Shown one piece after another: positions 1-8,069 of a DNA stretch of 64,000 nucleotides. The notes under the pieces are model-generated. The model made no database searches and was not told the DNA's origin. It was given only the letters and a program-made list of their open reading frames with translations. A program made the position numbers and the translations under genes. This DNA is from Flavobacterium subsaxonicum WB 4.1-42 = DSM 21790 (GTDB lineage Bacteria; Bacteroidota; Bacteroidia; Flavobacteriales; Flavobacteriaceae): assembly GCF_000422725.1 (NCBI RefSeq), contig NZ_KE383910.1:1-64000 (forward strand). The letters are read 5' to 3'. Each line of letters begins with the position of its first letter. The stretch's first letter is position 1.

Positions 1-234
1 GGATCGCTAAACGCCATGTTCTTCGATAAGTTCGAGATAGGCGCTACCTACAGGTTAGACGACTCATTTGGCGGTATGGTAAACTATGCCATAACACCGA
101 ACATCAGGATAGGCTACGCGTATGACCACATCATATCCGACCTTAACGTAACCACACCGGCCTCGCACGAGTTCATGTTACTGTTCGATCTGAACTTCCC
201 GAGAAAAGTATCCCGTTCACCACGTTATTTCTAA
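1..234 (+). CDS. PorP/SprF family T9SS membrane protein, C-terminal end (5' truncated by the window)
   Basis: This is the last 77 codons of a gene that begins before the window; the frame is open from base 1 to the TAA at 232-234. The residues alternate in a beta-barrel pattern (EIGATYRLDD, IRIGYAYDH) and end in an aromatic residue after FDLNFPRKV, as in PorP/SprF outer-membrane proteins. In the family, SprF-like proteins sit with an OmpA/PorE-type partner and help gliding adhesins or T9SS cargo reach the surface. The next gene, 22 bp downstream on the same strand, is such an OmpA protein, which supports the call. The family assignment rests on a short tail plus this context. Confidence 0.75.
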   Translation, partial: GSLNAMFFDKFEIGATYRLDDSFGGMVNYAITPNIRIGYAYDHIISDLNVTTPASHEFMLLFDLNFPRKVSRSPRYF

Positions 235-256
235 CCTAAAAGCGACATAAAGAAAC

Positions 257-2116
257 ATGAAGAATTTATACATTACCCTTAGTTTTATGCTCGCCACTAC
301 GGCACTGATGGCGCAAAGCAAGGATACCGAGACAGCCGACAAACTATATGCGCGCTACGAATACGTAGAAGCAGCGGAAGCTTACCTTAAGATCGATAAG
401 AAAGATGCTTACATCAATAAGCAACTGGCCGACAGCTATTACAATATGTTCAACAGCAAAGAGGCGGTAAAATGGTTTGCAAAAGCCACCGAAACCCCGC
501 AGGATGCCGAGACGTATTATAAATATGCCCAGATGCTAAAGGCAGAAGGCAAGTACGAGGAGGCCAACAAGCAAATGACCGAGTTTGCTAAACTGGCACC
601 AAAAGACCAAAGGGCCGTATCGTTTAACGAAGACCCTAACTACCTTCCTAAATTAAAGAGCCAGACCAAGTTATTCGACGAGAAGCTATTGGATATTAAC
701 GATAAAAAGTATGCCGATTTTGGCGGCGTACTTGCCGATGATAATACCTTTTACTTTGCAAGTTCGCGCAACACATCGCGTAAAACCTACGGCAGGGATG
801 AGCAGCCTTATCTGGATATTTACCAGGCTACTTACAACAGCAACGGCACTCTTAGCGAGCCAACTACAGTATCTGAACTTAATACCAAATACCATGATGG
901 CCCTGTAGCCATTACCGGAGACGGTAACACCATGTATTTTGCCAGTGAGAGCTTTAGGGAGGGCGATTCTGAAAAAGAAAAAGGCCAGTCTAAAAGCCTT
1001 ATCTACCTTTATAAAGCCACTAAAAAAGATGGCAAATGGGCTAATGTGGTAGCGTTGCCTATAAACGATAAAAAATGGAACACCGGTAATCCGGCAATAT
1101 CAAAAGATGGTAAAACACTTTATTTCTCTTCCGACAGGAAAGGTGGTATTGGAGCGTCTGACATCTGGAAGGTAGAGGTTAAAGGCAACAATACCTATGG
1201 CGAACCGGTTAACCTTGGCAAAAAAATAAATACAGAGGGCCGCGAGGGCTTCCCTTTTATTACCGATGATAATAAGCTGTTTTTTGCATCTGAAGGCCAT
1301 AAAGGTTTTGGTGCCATGGATATCTTTTTTATCGACCTTAACCGCGATGGCGAGGTGGTAAACGTTGGTTTACCCGTAAACTCTAAAGACGATGATTTTG
1401 CTTTTAGCTTTAACGTGGTTAAAAATGTTGGTTTCTTTTCGAGCAGCAAAGCCGGTAAAGATAACCTATATATTGCATTACCTATTTGCGGCGTAGAAGC
1501 TGTTATTGCTGTTAAAGACACTAAAACCGGCAAAATACTGGCCAACGCCAGTGTTGCTATTTTAGATGAAAAACAAAACGTAATTGAAACCAAAACTACC
1601 GATGCTAACGGTAACCTTACTTATAGCGTAGACTGTAACAAGGCTTATACCTTACAGGCCAGTGCCGATGGTTATGAAACTAACAGTTTTGCACTGCCCA
1701 AAACCAATGGCGGTACTATAGATATTCCGGCAAGCCTTAAGCCTATAGACAATATTATTGTAGACGGCAAAATTGTACTTAACAGCATTTATTTTGAATT
1801 CGATAAAAGCAACATAACCAAAGAGGCGGCTTACGAGCTGGATAAACTGGTACAGGCCATGAAAACCAAACCGGAAATTGTGGTTATGGGTAAAGCACAT
1901 ACCGACACGCGCGGTAGTGCCGAGTATAACCTTAAATTATCAGACCAGAGGGCTAAGGCTGTGGTGCAGTATGTAATTTCTAAAGGCATTGCTAAAGAAC
2001 GCATTAGCGGGCAGGGTTTTGGCGAAAGCGAACCTAAGGTTAACTGCGGCGACAACTGTACTGATGAGCAGCATGCACAAAACCGCCGTAACGAGTTTAT
2101 TATTGTAAAGAGTTAG
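257..2116 (+). CDS. PorE-like OmpA family protein (TPR, PD40 propeller, CarboxypepD_reg, OmpA)
   Basis: A 619-residue envelope protein with a signal peptide (MKNLYITLSFMLATTALMAQ). Order of domains: TPR-like helices about 25-120; WD40/PD40-type blades about 150-400 with repeated [YF]F[AS]S motifs; a carboxypeptidase-regulatory-like beta domain about 412-500; and an OmpA/MotB peptidoglycan-binding domain about 505-619 with HTDTRGSAEYN from residue 548. This is the PorE architecture, which in the family tethers the T9SS machinery to peptidoglycan. It follows a PorP/SprF gene, a pairing repeated many times in Flavobacteriaceae genomes, so this copy may serve one adhesin or cargo group and need not be the core PorE. 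The signal peptide lacks the lipobox cysteine of classical PorE. Confidence 0.85.
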   Translation: MKNLYITLSFMLATTALMAQSKDTETADKLYARYEYVEAAEAYLKIDKKDAYINKQLADSYYNMFNSKEAVKWFAKATETPQDAETYYKYAQMLKAEGKYEEANKQMTEFAKLAPKDQRAVSFNEDPNYLPKLKSQTKLFDEKLLDINDKKYADFGGVLADDNTFYFASSRNTSRKTYGRDEQPYLDIYQATYNSNGTLSEPTTVSELNTKYHDGPVAITGDGNTMYFASESFREGDSEKEKGQSKSLIYLYKATKKDGKWANVVALPINDKKWNTGNPAISKDGKTLYFSSDRKGGIGASDIWKVEVKGNNTYGEPVNLGKKINTEGREGFPFITDDNKLFFASEGHKGFGAMDIFFIDLNRDGEVVNVGLPVNSKDDDFAFSFNVVKNVGFFSSSKAGKDNLYIALPICGVEAVIAVKDTKTGKILANASVAILDEKQNVIETKTTDANGNLTYSVDCNKAYTLQASADGYETNSFALPKTNGGTIDIPASLKPIDNIIVDGKIVLNSIYFEFDKSNITKEAAYELDKLVQAMKTKPEIVVMGKAHTDTRGSAEYNLKLSDQRAKAVVQYVISKGIAKERISGQGFGESEPKVNCGDNCTDEQHAQNRRNEFIIVKS

Positions 2117-2144
2117 TAAATAAACAAATACAGGTTATATATTT

Positions 2145-2172
2145 AAACAGCCCCTATTATTAGGGGCTGTTT
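2145..2172 (+). terminator. Stem-loop terminator after the PorE-like gene
   Basis: A perfect 12-bp stem (AAACAGCCCCTA / TAGGGGCTGTTT) with a TTAT loop, 29 bases after the stop codon. It probably ends the PorP/PorE operon. Confidence 0.75.
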
Positions 2173-2232
2173 GCTTTAATATATTAGCGAAAATTTAAGA
2201 TTTTAAGAGTTAACATTTAACTAACGCTTTAT

Positions 2233-2240
2233 TAATTTTG
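2233..2240 (+). promoter_or_regulatory. Bacteroidota -7 box (TAATTTTG) for the cupin-like gene
   Basis: TAATTTTG matches the TAnnTTTG consensus of Bacteroidota promoters. It ends 23 bases before the ATG at 2264. An upstream in-frame GTG at 2240 overlaps the box, so transcription would start after it; this decides the start of the next gene. Confidence 0.55.
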
Positions 2241-2263
2241 TGTTAGTTAAACAGGTAACCGCT

Positions 2264-3136
2264 ATGCCCATAAACCTAACCCAGATTGACCGTGTAGAAA
2301 CAATCTCTAAAAAAGATTTCTATAATAACTATGTAAAAAAACAGAAACCGGTAGTAATACAGCGACTTACAGAAGACTGGCCGGCGTATGAAAAGTGGAA
2401 ACTTAGCTACATAAAAAATATTGCCGGAGATAAAACCGTACCTCTTTATGACGACCGTCCGGTATCGCATAAGGATGGTTTTAATGAGGCACATGCCAAA
2501 ATGAAAATGGCCGAATACATAGACCTGCTCGAAACCAAACCCACCAATTACAGGATTTTTCTGTATAACCTTATGAAGGAGGTTCCGTCTTTAAAAAACG
2601 ATTTTAAGTGGCCTGATATTGGCCTGAGACTGGTTAAACAATTGCCAATGCTGTTTTTTGGCGGGGAGAATTCTAAGGTATTCATCCACTACGATATCGA
2701 TTTTAGTAACATACTGCACTTTCATTTTAATGGTAAAAAGCGCTGTATTCTTTTTGCCCCAGACCAGACTCCTTATTTATATAAAGTGCCTCATGCATTA
2801 ATATCGCGAGAGGATATTGATTTTGATAACCCTGATTTTGATAAATGGCCTGCCCTTAAATATGCGCAGGGCCTTATTGCCGATTTAGAGCACGGCGAAA
2901 TGCTTTACATGCCCGAGGGCTATTGGCATTATATGAAATATGTTACACCCGGCTTTTCTATGAGTTTGAGGGCTTTCCCCCGAAGGCCTGCCAACCTAAT
3001 AAAAGCAGTATATAACATTGCCATTATGCGCTATTTTGATAATTTTATGAGGCGCTATAAGGGCCAGCAATGGATAGATTATAAAAATAAAATGGCGGTA
3101 ATTAACACCCATAAAAACCTTAATATACCGGTTTAG
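2264..3136 (+). CDS. Cupin-like / JmjC-domain protein (cupin_8 family)
   Basis: A 290-residue protein of the JmjC-like cupin_8 family of Fe(II)/2-oxoglutarate-dependent oxygenases; members hydroxylate proteins or small molecules, and the substrate here is unknown. The iron-binding triad is visible as H142-x-D144 (in FIHYDIDFSN) and a distal H222 (in EGYWHYMKY). The N-terminal KPVVIQRLTEDWPAYEKW is the usual opening of the family. I start at ATG 2264 because the upstream GTG lies inside the promoter box. The gene stands alone between a terminator and recX. No signal peptide is seen, so a cytoplasmic role is likely. Confidence 0.8.
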   Translation: MPINLTQIDRVETISKKDFYNNYVKKQKPVVIQRLTEDWPAYEKWKLSYIKNIAGDKTVPLYDDRPVSHKDGFNEAHAKMKMAEYIDLLETKPTNYRIFLYNLMKEVPSLKNDFKWPDIGLRLVKQLPMLFFGGENSKVFIHYDIDFSNILHFHFNGKKRCILFAPDQTPYLYKVPHALISREDIDFDNPDFDKWPALKYAQGLIADLEHGEMLYMPEGYWHYMKYVTPGFSMSLRAFPRRPANLIKAVYNIAIMRYFDNFMRRYKGQQWIDYKNKMAVINTHKNLNIPV

Positions 3137-3219
3137 CTATAATTAGTAAATGTATGGTCCAGCTCCTTTAGGAAAGAAGAGGGATGCTTGAAACGGATAT
3201 GGTAGCCATAAGAACATAT

Positions 3220-3227
3220 TAACTTTG
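3220..3227 (+). promoter_or_regulatory. Bacteroidota -7 box (TAACTTTG) for recX
   Basis: TAACTTTG fits TAnnTTTG and lies 53 bases before the recX ATG. A second, weaker box (TACATTTA, 3266-3273) is too close to the start to be preferred. Confidence 0.5.
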
Positions 3228-3280
3228 CATGGGTACCAACTTTTCCACATTTGATTACTTTTTTCTACATTTACACCCAG

Positions 3281-3760
3281 ATGAACGAACCCTACAAATC
3301 ATATTCGGTAGAAGAGGCAACCCGCAAGGCAGAGTATTATTGCGCTTACCAGGACCGCTGCCACGAAGAGGTACTGGCCAAACTTAAAAGCCTGAATATG
3401 ATTCCGCAAGCCATAGACGTTATTATGGCACACCTTATAGAACACAACTTTTTAAACGAAGAGCGTTTTGCGTGCAGTTTTGCAAGGGGTAAATTCAGGA
3501 TCAAGCACTGGGGCAAACGCCGCATAGTTAACGAGCTTAAGGCAAAAGGCATTTCTAAATACAATGTAGACCGGGCCCTTAAAGAAATTGGCGAAGACGA
3601 ATATTTAGAAAGTTTCCACGCCTTGGCAGAGCATCAATGGGATGTTATGATGGAGCGAAACATCCTCAAAAAAAAGAAAAAACTGAGCGACTACCTGCTT
3701 AGAAAGGGCTTTGAGAGCAATTTGGTGTACGATAAAATGTCGGTTATCGATAAGGGCTGA
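3281..3760 (+). CDS. recX: RecX family regulatory protein
   Basis: A 159-residue protein, close to the usual RecX size, made of the repeated three-helix modules of the family (for example LIEHNFLNEERFACSFARGK, then KHWGKRRIVNELKAKGIS). RecX binds RecA filaments and tunes recombination and the SOS response. In many bacteria recX sits next to recA; here it is a separate gene with no recA nearby. I start at ATG 3281; a longer reading from 3251 would begin upstream of the family's N-terminus. The YCAYQDRCHEEV stretch near the start is typical of Bacteroidota RecX. Confidence 0.88.
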   Translation: MNEPYKSYSVEEATRKAEYYCAYQDRCHEEVLAKLKSLNMIPQAIDVIMAHLIEHNFLNEERFACSFARGKFRIKHWGKRRIVNELKAKGISKYNVDRALKEIGEDEYLESFHALAEHQWDVMMERNILKKKKKLSDYLLRKGFESNLVYDKMSVIDKG

Positions 3761-3839
3761 CAAATTATTTGTATTCCATAATTTTTTGTTAAATTGCTGC
3801 TTAACTATCACCTAATTTTTCAAAAAAAGATTGCCCGCC

Positions 3840-5687
3840 ATGATGAGAGCTTTATGCCTTATTTTTCTGTTTACTACAAATTTTATAGTTGCGCAAAAGC
3901 CGGATTACGATTTTGCAAAAGCCGAAAAAGAGTCCCGTAAACTCATCTATTCTAATCCTGACAGTGCCCTTGTTTACATAAAGCGAACGCTTTCGCAAAA
4001 GGGTAATTTACACGATACAGTTTACGGTAACACTTATGCTCTTTATGGTATTTATTATGGCATGAAGGGTAAGCCTGATTCTACCATTTATTACGAGAAA
4101 AAATCGCTTGGGTATCTGGATGATTATCCTCGTAATAAGGCACGAAGCATTATGAACCTTGCTATTGGTTACAGGAATAAGGGCGATTATAACACATCTA
4201 TAGAATATTTGCTTAAAAGTATAGAAATTAATAAAAAGCAAAAAAACAATGTTGGCATTGCCATGGCGTATGGCGAAATGGCCTCGTGCTATAACTACAT
4301 GCTTAAATACAACAAATCGGTAGATTATTTGCTAAAGGCTATAAGCATCTTAAAAGCCGAAAACAACACCAAACAGCTTGTTGCGGTTAAGCAAAAACTG
4401 GCTAATACTTACCTGGCTATGGAAAATTATAAGTTTGCCATAGACCTGTACAAAGAAACATTAGCCGAATTTAAGCAGATAGGCATGCTTAAAAATTACT
4501 ACCTTACCCTGGTTAACCTGGGCGATGCCCTGCTTACAACCGAAAGGTATACCGAGGCTAAAAAGGCACTTAATGAAGCTATGGGCGGACTGGCAACCTA
4601 TGGCGATAAAGAACTGATAGGGATTTGCCTGTCTAAAATTGGGGCTTTAGAGTTAAAACAAGGCCAGCCGCAAAAAGCTGTGGTAACTTTAAAAAAGGCT
4701 ACAGATAATTTACTTCCGCAAAAGTCGGCATGGCTGGTGGGCATAGGCGGGCAGTATGTAGATGCCCTTAATAAAACTAAAAACTATAAACAGGCACTGG
4801 AATTTATCCAAAAAGCCGACAGGCTAAACCTGTTTAACAAAGCTAATAAAGACGACCAGCTTAAATATAAAAATGCTGTTGCAGACACTTACAATGCTAC
4901 CAACAACGATAAAGAAGCTATTAAGGCCTACCAACATACCATAGAAATTATGGATTCTATTGCCGAAGATAAGCAACGGGAGGCGATAAGAGAGGTGCAG
5001 GCTAAATTTCAGACCGAACTGCAACGCGAAAAAAACCTTGCGCTGGAGGCCAACAACAAAGGGCTGCAGAAAAGTATGGCCGCAGAAAAAACAGTTATGA
5101 ACTTTTATATTTTTGGAAGCATTGCATTACTTGTACTTATACTAAGCGTATTGCTTAACTACTGGCTAAAAAACAGGTTGCAGCGCCAGGCCATTAAAAC
5201 CGCCGAGGCCGATAAAATACTGCTCCAACAGCAAAACCAGCACGAACAGGAACTGGGCAAGGCCCAAAAAGAGGTTATTGAAGAGAAACAACGCGAGCTT
5301 ACCTCTACCGCACTGCGCATGGCCAGCTATCAGGACAGCATTAACGATATTATACAAAAGTGCGAAAGCAATGCTATTGCACGGGTAGCCGATGTTAAAA
5401 AAGAACTGGAACACCTTGTAAAACAAGAAGATTACTGGAAACAGTTCGAAACGCGTTTTAACAGCGTTCACCCTAATTTTGGCAGTACCCTTACCAACAG
5501 GTTTGCTAAATTAACCAAGAACGATATCGAGTTTTGCTCGTTGCTTAAGCTTAATTTATCCAATAAAGAGATAGCATCGCTGTTGCAGATATCGCACGAA
5601 AGTGCCATTACTAAAAAATACCGTATTAAAAAGAAGATGGAAATTAATGATGATGCCGAGTTTGAGAAGCTTCTTACGGAAATTTAA
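3840..5687 (+). CDS. TPR membrane protein with LuxR-like HTH (tandem copy 1)
   Basis: A 615-residue predicted membrane-bound regulator. It has a signal peptide, five or six TPR repeats between about 30 and 370, one membrane helix at about 419-443 (FYIFGSIALLVLILSVLL), a coiled coil, and a C-terminal LuxR/GerE-like helix-turn-helix at about 571-600 (SNKEIASLLQISHESAITK). The topology suggests periplasmic TPRs sensing an envelope signal and a cytoplasmic DNA-binding tail. The next gene, starting 8 bp after the stop, is a paralog of identical layout, so the two are probably co-transcribed. Start choice: ATG 3840 follows an A-rich stretch; ATG 3843 is equally possible, and a TTG at 3831 is less likely. 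The target genes are unknown. Confidence 0.8.
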   Translation: MMRALCLIFLFTTNFIVAQKPDYDFAKAEKESRKLIYSNPDSALVYIKRTLSQKGNLHDTVYGNTYALYGIYYGMKGKPDSTIYYEKKSLGYLDDYPRNKARSIMNLAIGYRNKGDYNTSIEYLLKSIEINKKQKNNVGIAMAYGEMASCYNYMLKYNKSVDYLLKAISILKAENNTKQLVAVKQKLANTYLAMENYKFAIDLYKETLAEFKQIGMLKNYYLTLVNLGDALLTTERYTEAKKALNEAMGGLATYGDKELIGICLSKIGALELKQGQPQKAVVTLKKATDNLLPQKSAWLVGIGGQYVDALNKTKNYKQALEFIQKADRLNLFNKANKDDQLKYKNAVADTYNATNNDKEAIKAYQHTIEIMDSIAEDKQREAIREVQAKFQTELQREKNLALEANNKGLQKSMAAEKTVMNFYIFGSIALLVLILSVLLNYWLKNRLQRQAIKTAEADKILLQQQNQHEQELGKAQKEVIEEKQRELTSTALRMASYQDSINDIIQKCESNAIARVADVKKELEHLVKQEDYWKQFETRFNSVHPNFGSTLTNRFAKLTKNDIEFCSLLKLNLSNKEIASLLQISHESAITKKYRIKKKMEINDDAEFEKLLTEI

Positions 5688-5695
5688 ACATCCAA

Positions 5696-7507
5696 ATGAA
5701 ATTACTACTACTTACTACTTTACTAACACTAAACTGTTTTGCCCAAAACCCACCAGGCAATTGTGGCAGCCAATGGCTTAAAGCCGATTATACCGGCCTG
5801 CAACAGGCTCAAACCGCAAGTGCTACCGCAGATGCCGTTATCGCTGCCAATACCGCTCATGATACTGTTATAGCAAAGGCGTATACTACAGCAGGCATTT
5901 ACATGGATTTTAATGGCCAGCGCAAAGAGGCTTTAACGTCTTATAACAAGGCTTTAGAGCATTTGCAGCCGTATAAATTGCAGCAAATTTACGTCTACAT
6001 TAATAAGGCTATAGCTTTAGAGCAGTTGAACGATTACCAGAAAATGTTTACAGAGGCCAATAAAGCCATGACTCTTAGCAATAAATATGGTACCCCGGTT
6101 ACTACGGCACTTGTTTACCAAACGCTTGCTACATATTATTTCCGGACCGATAATATGGCTAAAAGCAGCAGTTACCTGCTTAAAGGCATAGCAATACTGG
6201 AAAAGCAGAACAACCGCTGCTATCTACCGCTATTAAAGCTAAGCCTCGCCAATACCTACATACAAACCAACAATTACCAGTTTGCCGCCGACTTGTTTAA
6301 AGAATATCTGGACAACAATACCAACGCCAAAGGCAGCAAGCAGTATACTATTGCCATTGTTAATTATACCGAATGCTTAATTGAACTGAACCAGTTAGAA
6401 AAAGCGTTTACCCTCTTAGAAAATGCCCTGCCCGATGTTAAACTGGCTGGTGATAAGGAACTTGAAGCTGTTTTATACTACCGCCTTGCCAATTTAGAGA
6501 ACCGGAGAGAACGTATAGAAAGCTCGTTAACCTTTTATAAAAGGGCTTATGTATTGCTTGGCGAAGGCAAATCGAGATTTTCTACCAATATTTTTACCGA
6601 TTATTTAGAGGTTCTTAATAAGGCAAAAAAGTTTAAAGAGGCCGGGGCATTAATGGAATCGTTCAAAAATTCTGACGCGTATCGCAAAAGCACCACACAG
6701 GACAGGTTTGAGTATGAGCAGTCGGCAGCAGCTATTTATAACAAAACAGGCAATTTAAAAGAGGCCAACCGCGCCCTTACCGAAGCGCTAAGGCTGTGCG
6801 ACTCGCTTCGCCAGGTAGGCAATGGCCTCCGCGAACAGGAAGTGCAGGCGCAATACCAAACCAAAGTACAACGCGAACAAAATATAATACTGGAAAAAAG
6901 GATAAACCGCGAAAACCTGCTTATTGTACTCTATATTATTTTAAGCCTGGCCATAATAATTATAGGTTACATGTATATAAGAGGCTACCGCCTTAGGCAC
7001 CGCCTTAATAAAGAGCGCTTTAAAAATACGGTAGCCGAAAAAAACCTTGCCCAACAGCAACGCGACTACGAGCAGGAACTAAGCAACAGCCAGAAAACTA
7101 TTATAGACGAAAAACAGCGTGAGGTAACTTCTATGGCCTTGCGCCTTGCCAGTTATTATGATCATATAAACGATCTTGTTGCCAGGGTTAACAACTCCAG
7201 TAATATTGCCGAGATTAAAAAAGAGCTTCAGCAAATTGTAAAACAAAAAGATTACTGGAACCAGTTTGAAACACGCTTCAACAATCTTAACCCGGAGTTT
7301 GCATCATCGCTTGTAAATAAATATCCTAAGCTAACAAAAAACGATGTGGAGTTTTGTTCGCTCATCAAACTAAAACTTACCAATAAAGAAATTGCATCGC
7401 TATTACAAATTTCTCACGAGAGTGTAATTACCAAAAAATACCGCATCCGTAAAAAAATGGAATTGCAGGATGATGCCGATTTTGAGAAATTACTGTCCGA
7501 CCTATAA
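5696..7507 (+). CDS. TPR membrane protein with LuxR-like HTH (tandem copy 2)
   Basis: A 603-residue paralog of the preceding gene: signal peptide MKLLLLTTLLTLNCFAQ, TPR region about 60-370, membrane helix about 408-428, coiled coil, then HTH about 560-588. The last 180 residues are very close to copy 1 (TNKEIASLLQISHESVITK), while the TPR halves have diverged, as expected if the two sense different inputs but share a DNA-binding mode. The gene follows copy 1 with an 8-bp gap. The next gene downstream is a giant secreted T9SS protein after a long leader, which makes that gene a candidate target; this is inference from position only. Confidence 0.8.
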   Translation: MKLLLLTTLLTLNCFAQNPPGNCGSQWLKADYTGLQQAQTASATADAVIAANTAHDTVIAKAYTTAGIYMDFNGQRKEALTSYNKALEHLQPYKLQQIYVYINKAIALEQLNDYQKMFTEANKAMTLSNKYGTPVTTALVYQTLATYYFRTDNMAKSSSYLLKGIAILEKQNNRCYLPLLKLSLANTYIQTNNYQFAADLFKEYLDNNTNAKGSKQYTIAIVNYTECLIELNQLEKAFTLLENALPDVKLAGDKELEAVLYYRLANLENRRERIESSLTFYKRAYVLLGEGKSRFSTNIFTDYLEVLNKAKKFKEAGALMESFKNSDAYRKSTTQDRFEYEQSAAAIYNKTGNLKEANRALTEALRLCDSLRQVGNGLREQEVQAQYQTKVQREQNIILEKRINRENLLIVLYIILSLAIIIIGYMYIRGYRLRHRLNKERFKNTVAEKNLAQQQRDYEQELSNSQKTIIDEKQREVTSMALRLASYYDHINDLVARVNNSSNIAEIKKELQQIVKQKDYWNQFETRFNNLNPEFASSLVNKYPKLTKNDVEFCSLIKLKLTNKEIASLLQISHESVITKKYRIRKKMELQDDADFEKLLSDL

Positions 7508-8069
7508 GTTAAAGTTTTCATAATATTTTCAGACTATATTTAGCTACGCACGACGCTTATTTTAGCTATGTCTATGCATTTTGTCTATTAATTTTGCACG
7601 TCATCCGTAACCAATTGATTATCAATGCGTATTTATTAGTCAAATTTTGACTTGTCTATGTTTTGTCTATTAACATTTCTTTAAGATATAATAATAATGT
7701 AGTTACTTTGTCCTCAGCAAGCAACAGTTAAACGGCGTTTGCATACATCATACTAATTACTATTATTACTAAAACAAAACCATGCAAAACACAAAGACAA
7801 CACAACTACAATATTAAGGCCGCCCCGCCCTAATGCTATTTTTTAATATAAAAATCGCCCCCTTATTTATATTGTAAACACCGTAAATTTCTCACTTAAA
7901 ATGAGAAATATAGTTTAAATAAGATATAACATACGCAACTGATCATTGCAGTTAAATCTTCAAAAATTAAGAATACAATTGTTTTTATAACACAAAAATT
8001 ACATTCTAAAAAAAGCACCCAGAATAGTTATGCCCCCCATAACTACCTAAAATTACTTTACTAAACAAA
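7508..8069. other. 562-bp gene-free leader region before the T9SS adhesin gene
   Basis: No credible gene is seen. The region holds a good -7 box TAATTTTG (7589-7596), an imperfect 20-bp direct repeat (7571-7591 and 7655-7673, sharing TTTTGTCTATTAA), and a perfect 8-bp inverted repeat ATTTCTCA/TGAGAAAT (7887-7909). A second hairpin AGTTATG/CATAACT with an all-C loop (8026-8044) lies 25 bases before the start codon. If transcription starts near 7603 the leader is about 465 nt, long for this group, so post-transcriptional control is possible. An 11-codon ORF at 7783 is too short to support. Confidence 0.6.

Noticed and set aside
2240..2263. GTG start for the cupin-like gene at 2240
   Set aside because: The GTG lies inside the -7 box; transcription starts later.
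7783..7818. 11-codon leader peptide ORF before the T9SS adhesin
   Set aside because: Too short, no repeated-codon pattern or attenuator structure, and nothing to support translation.
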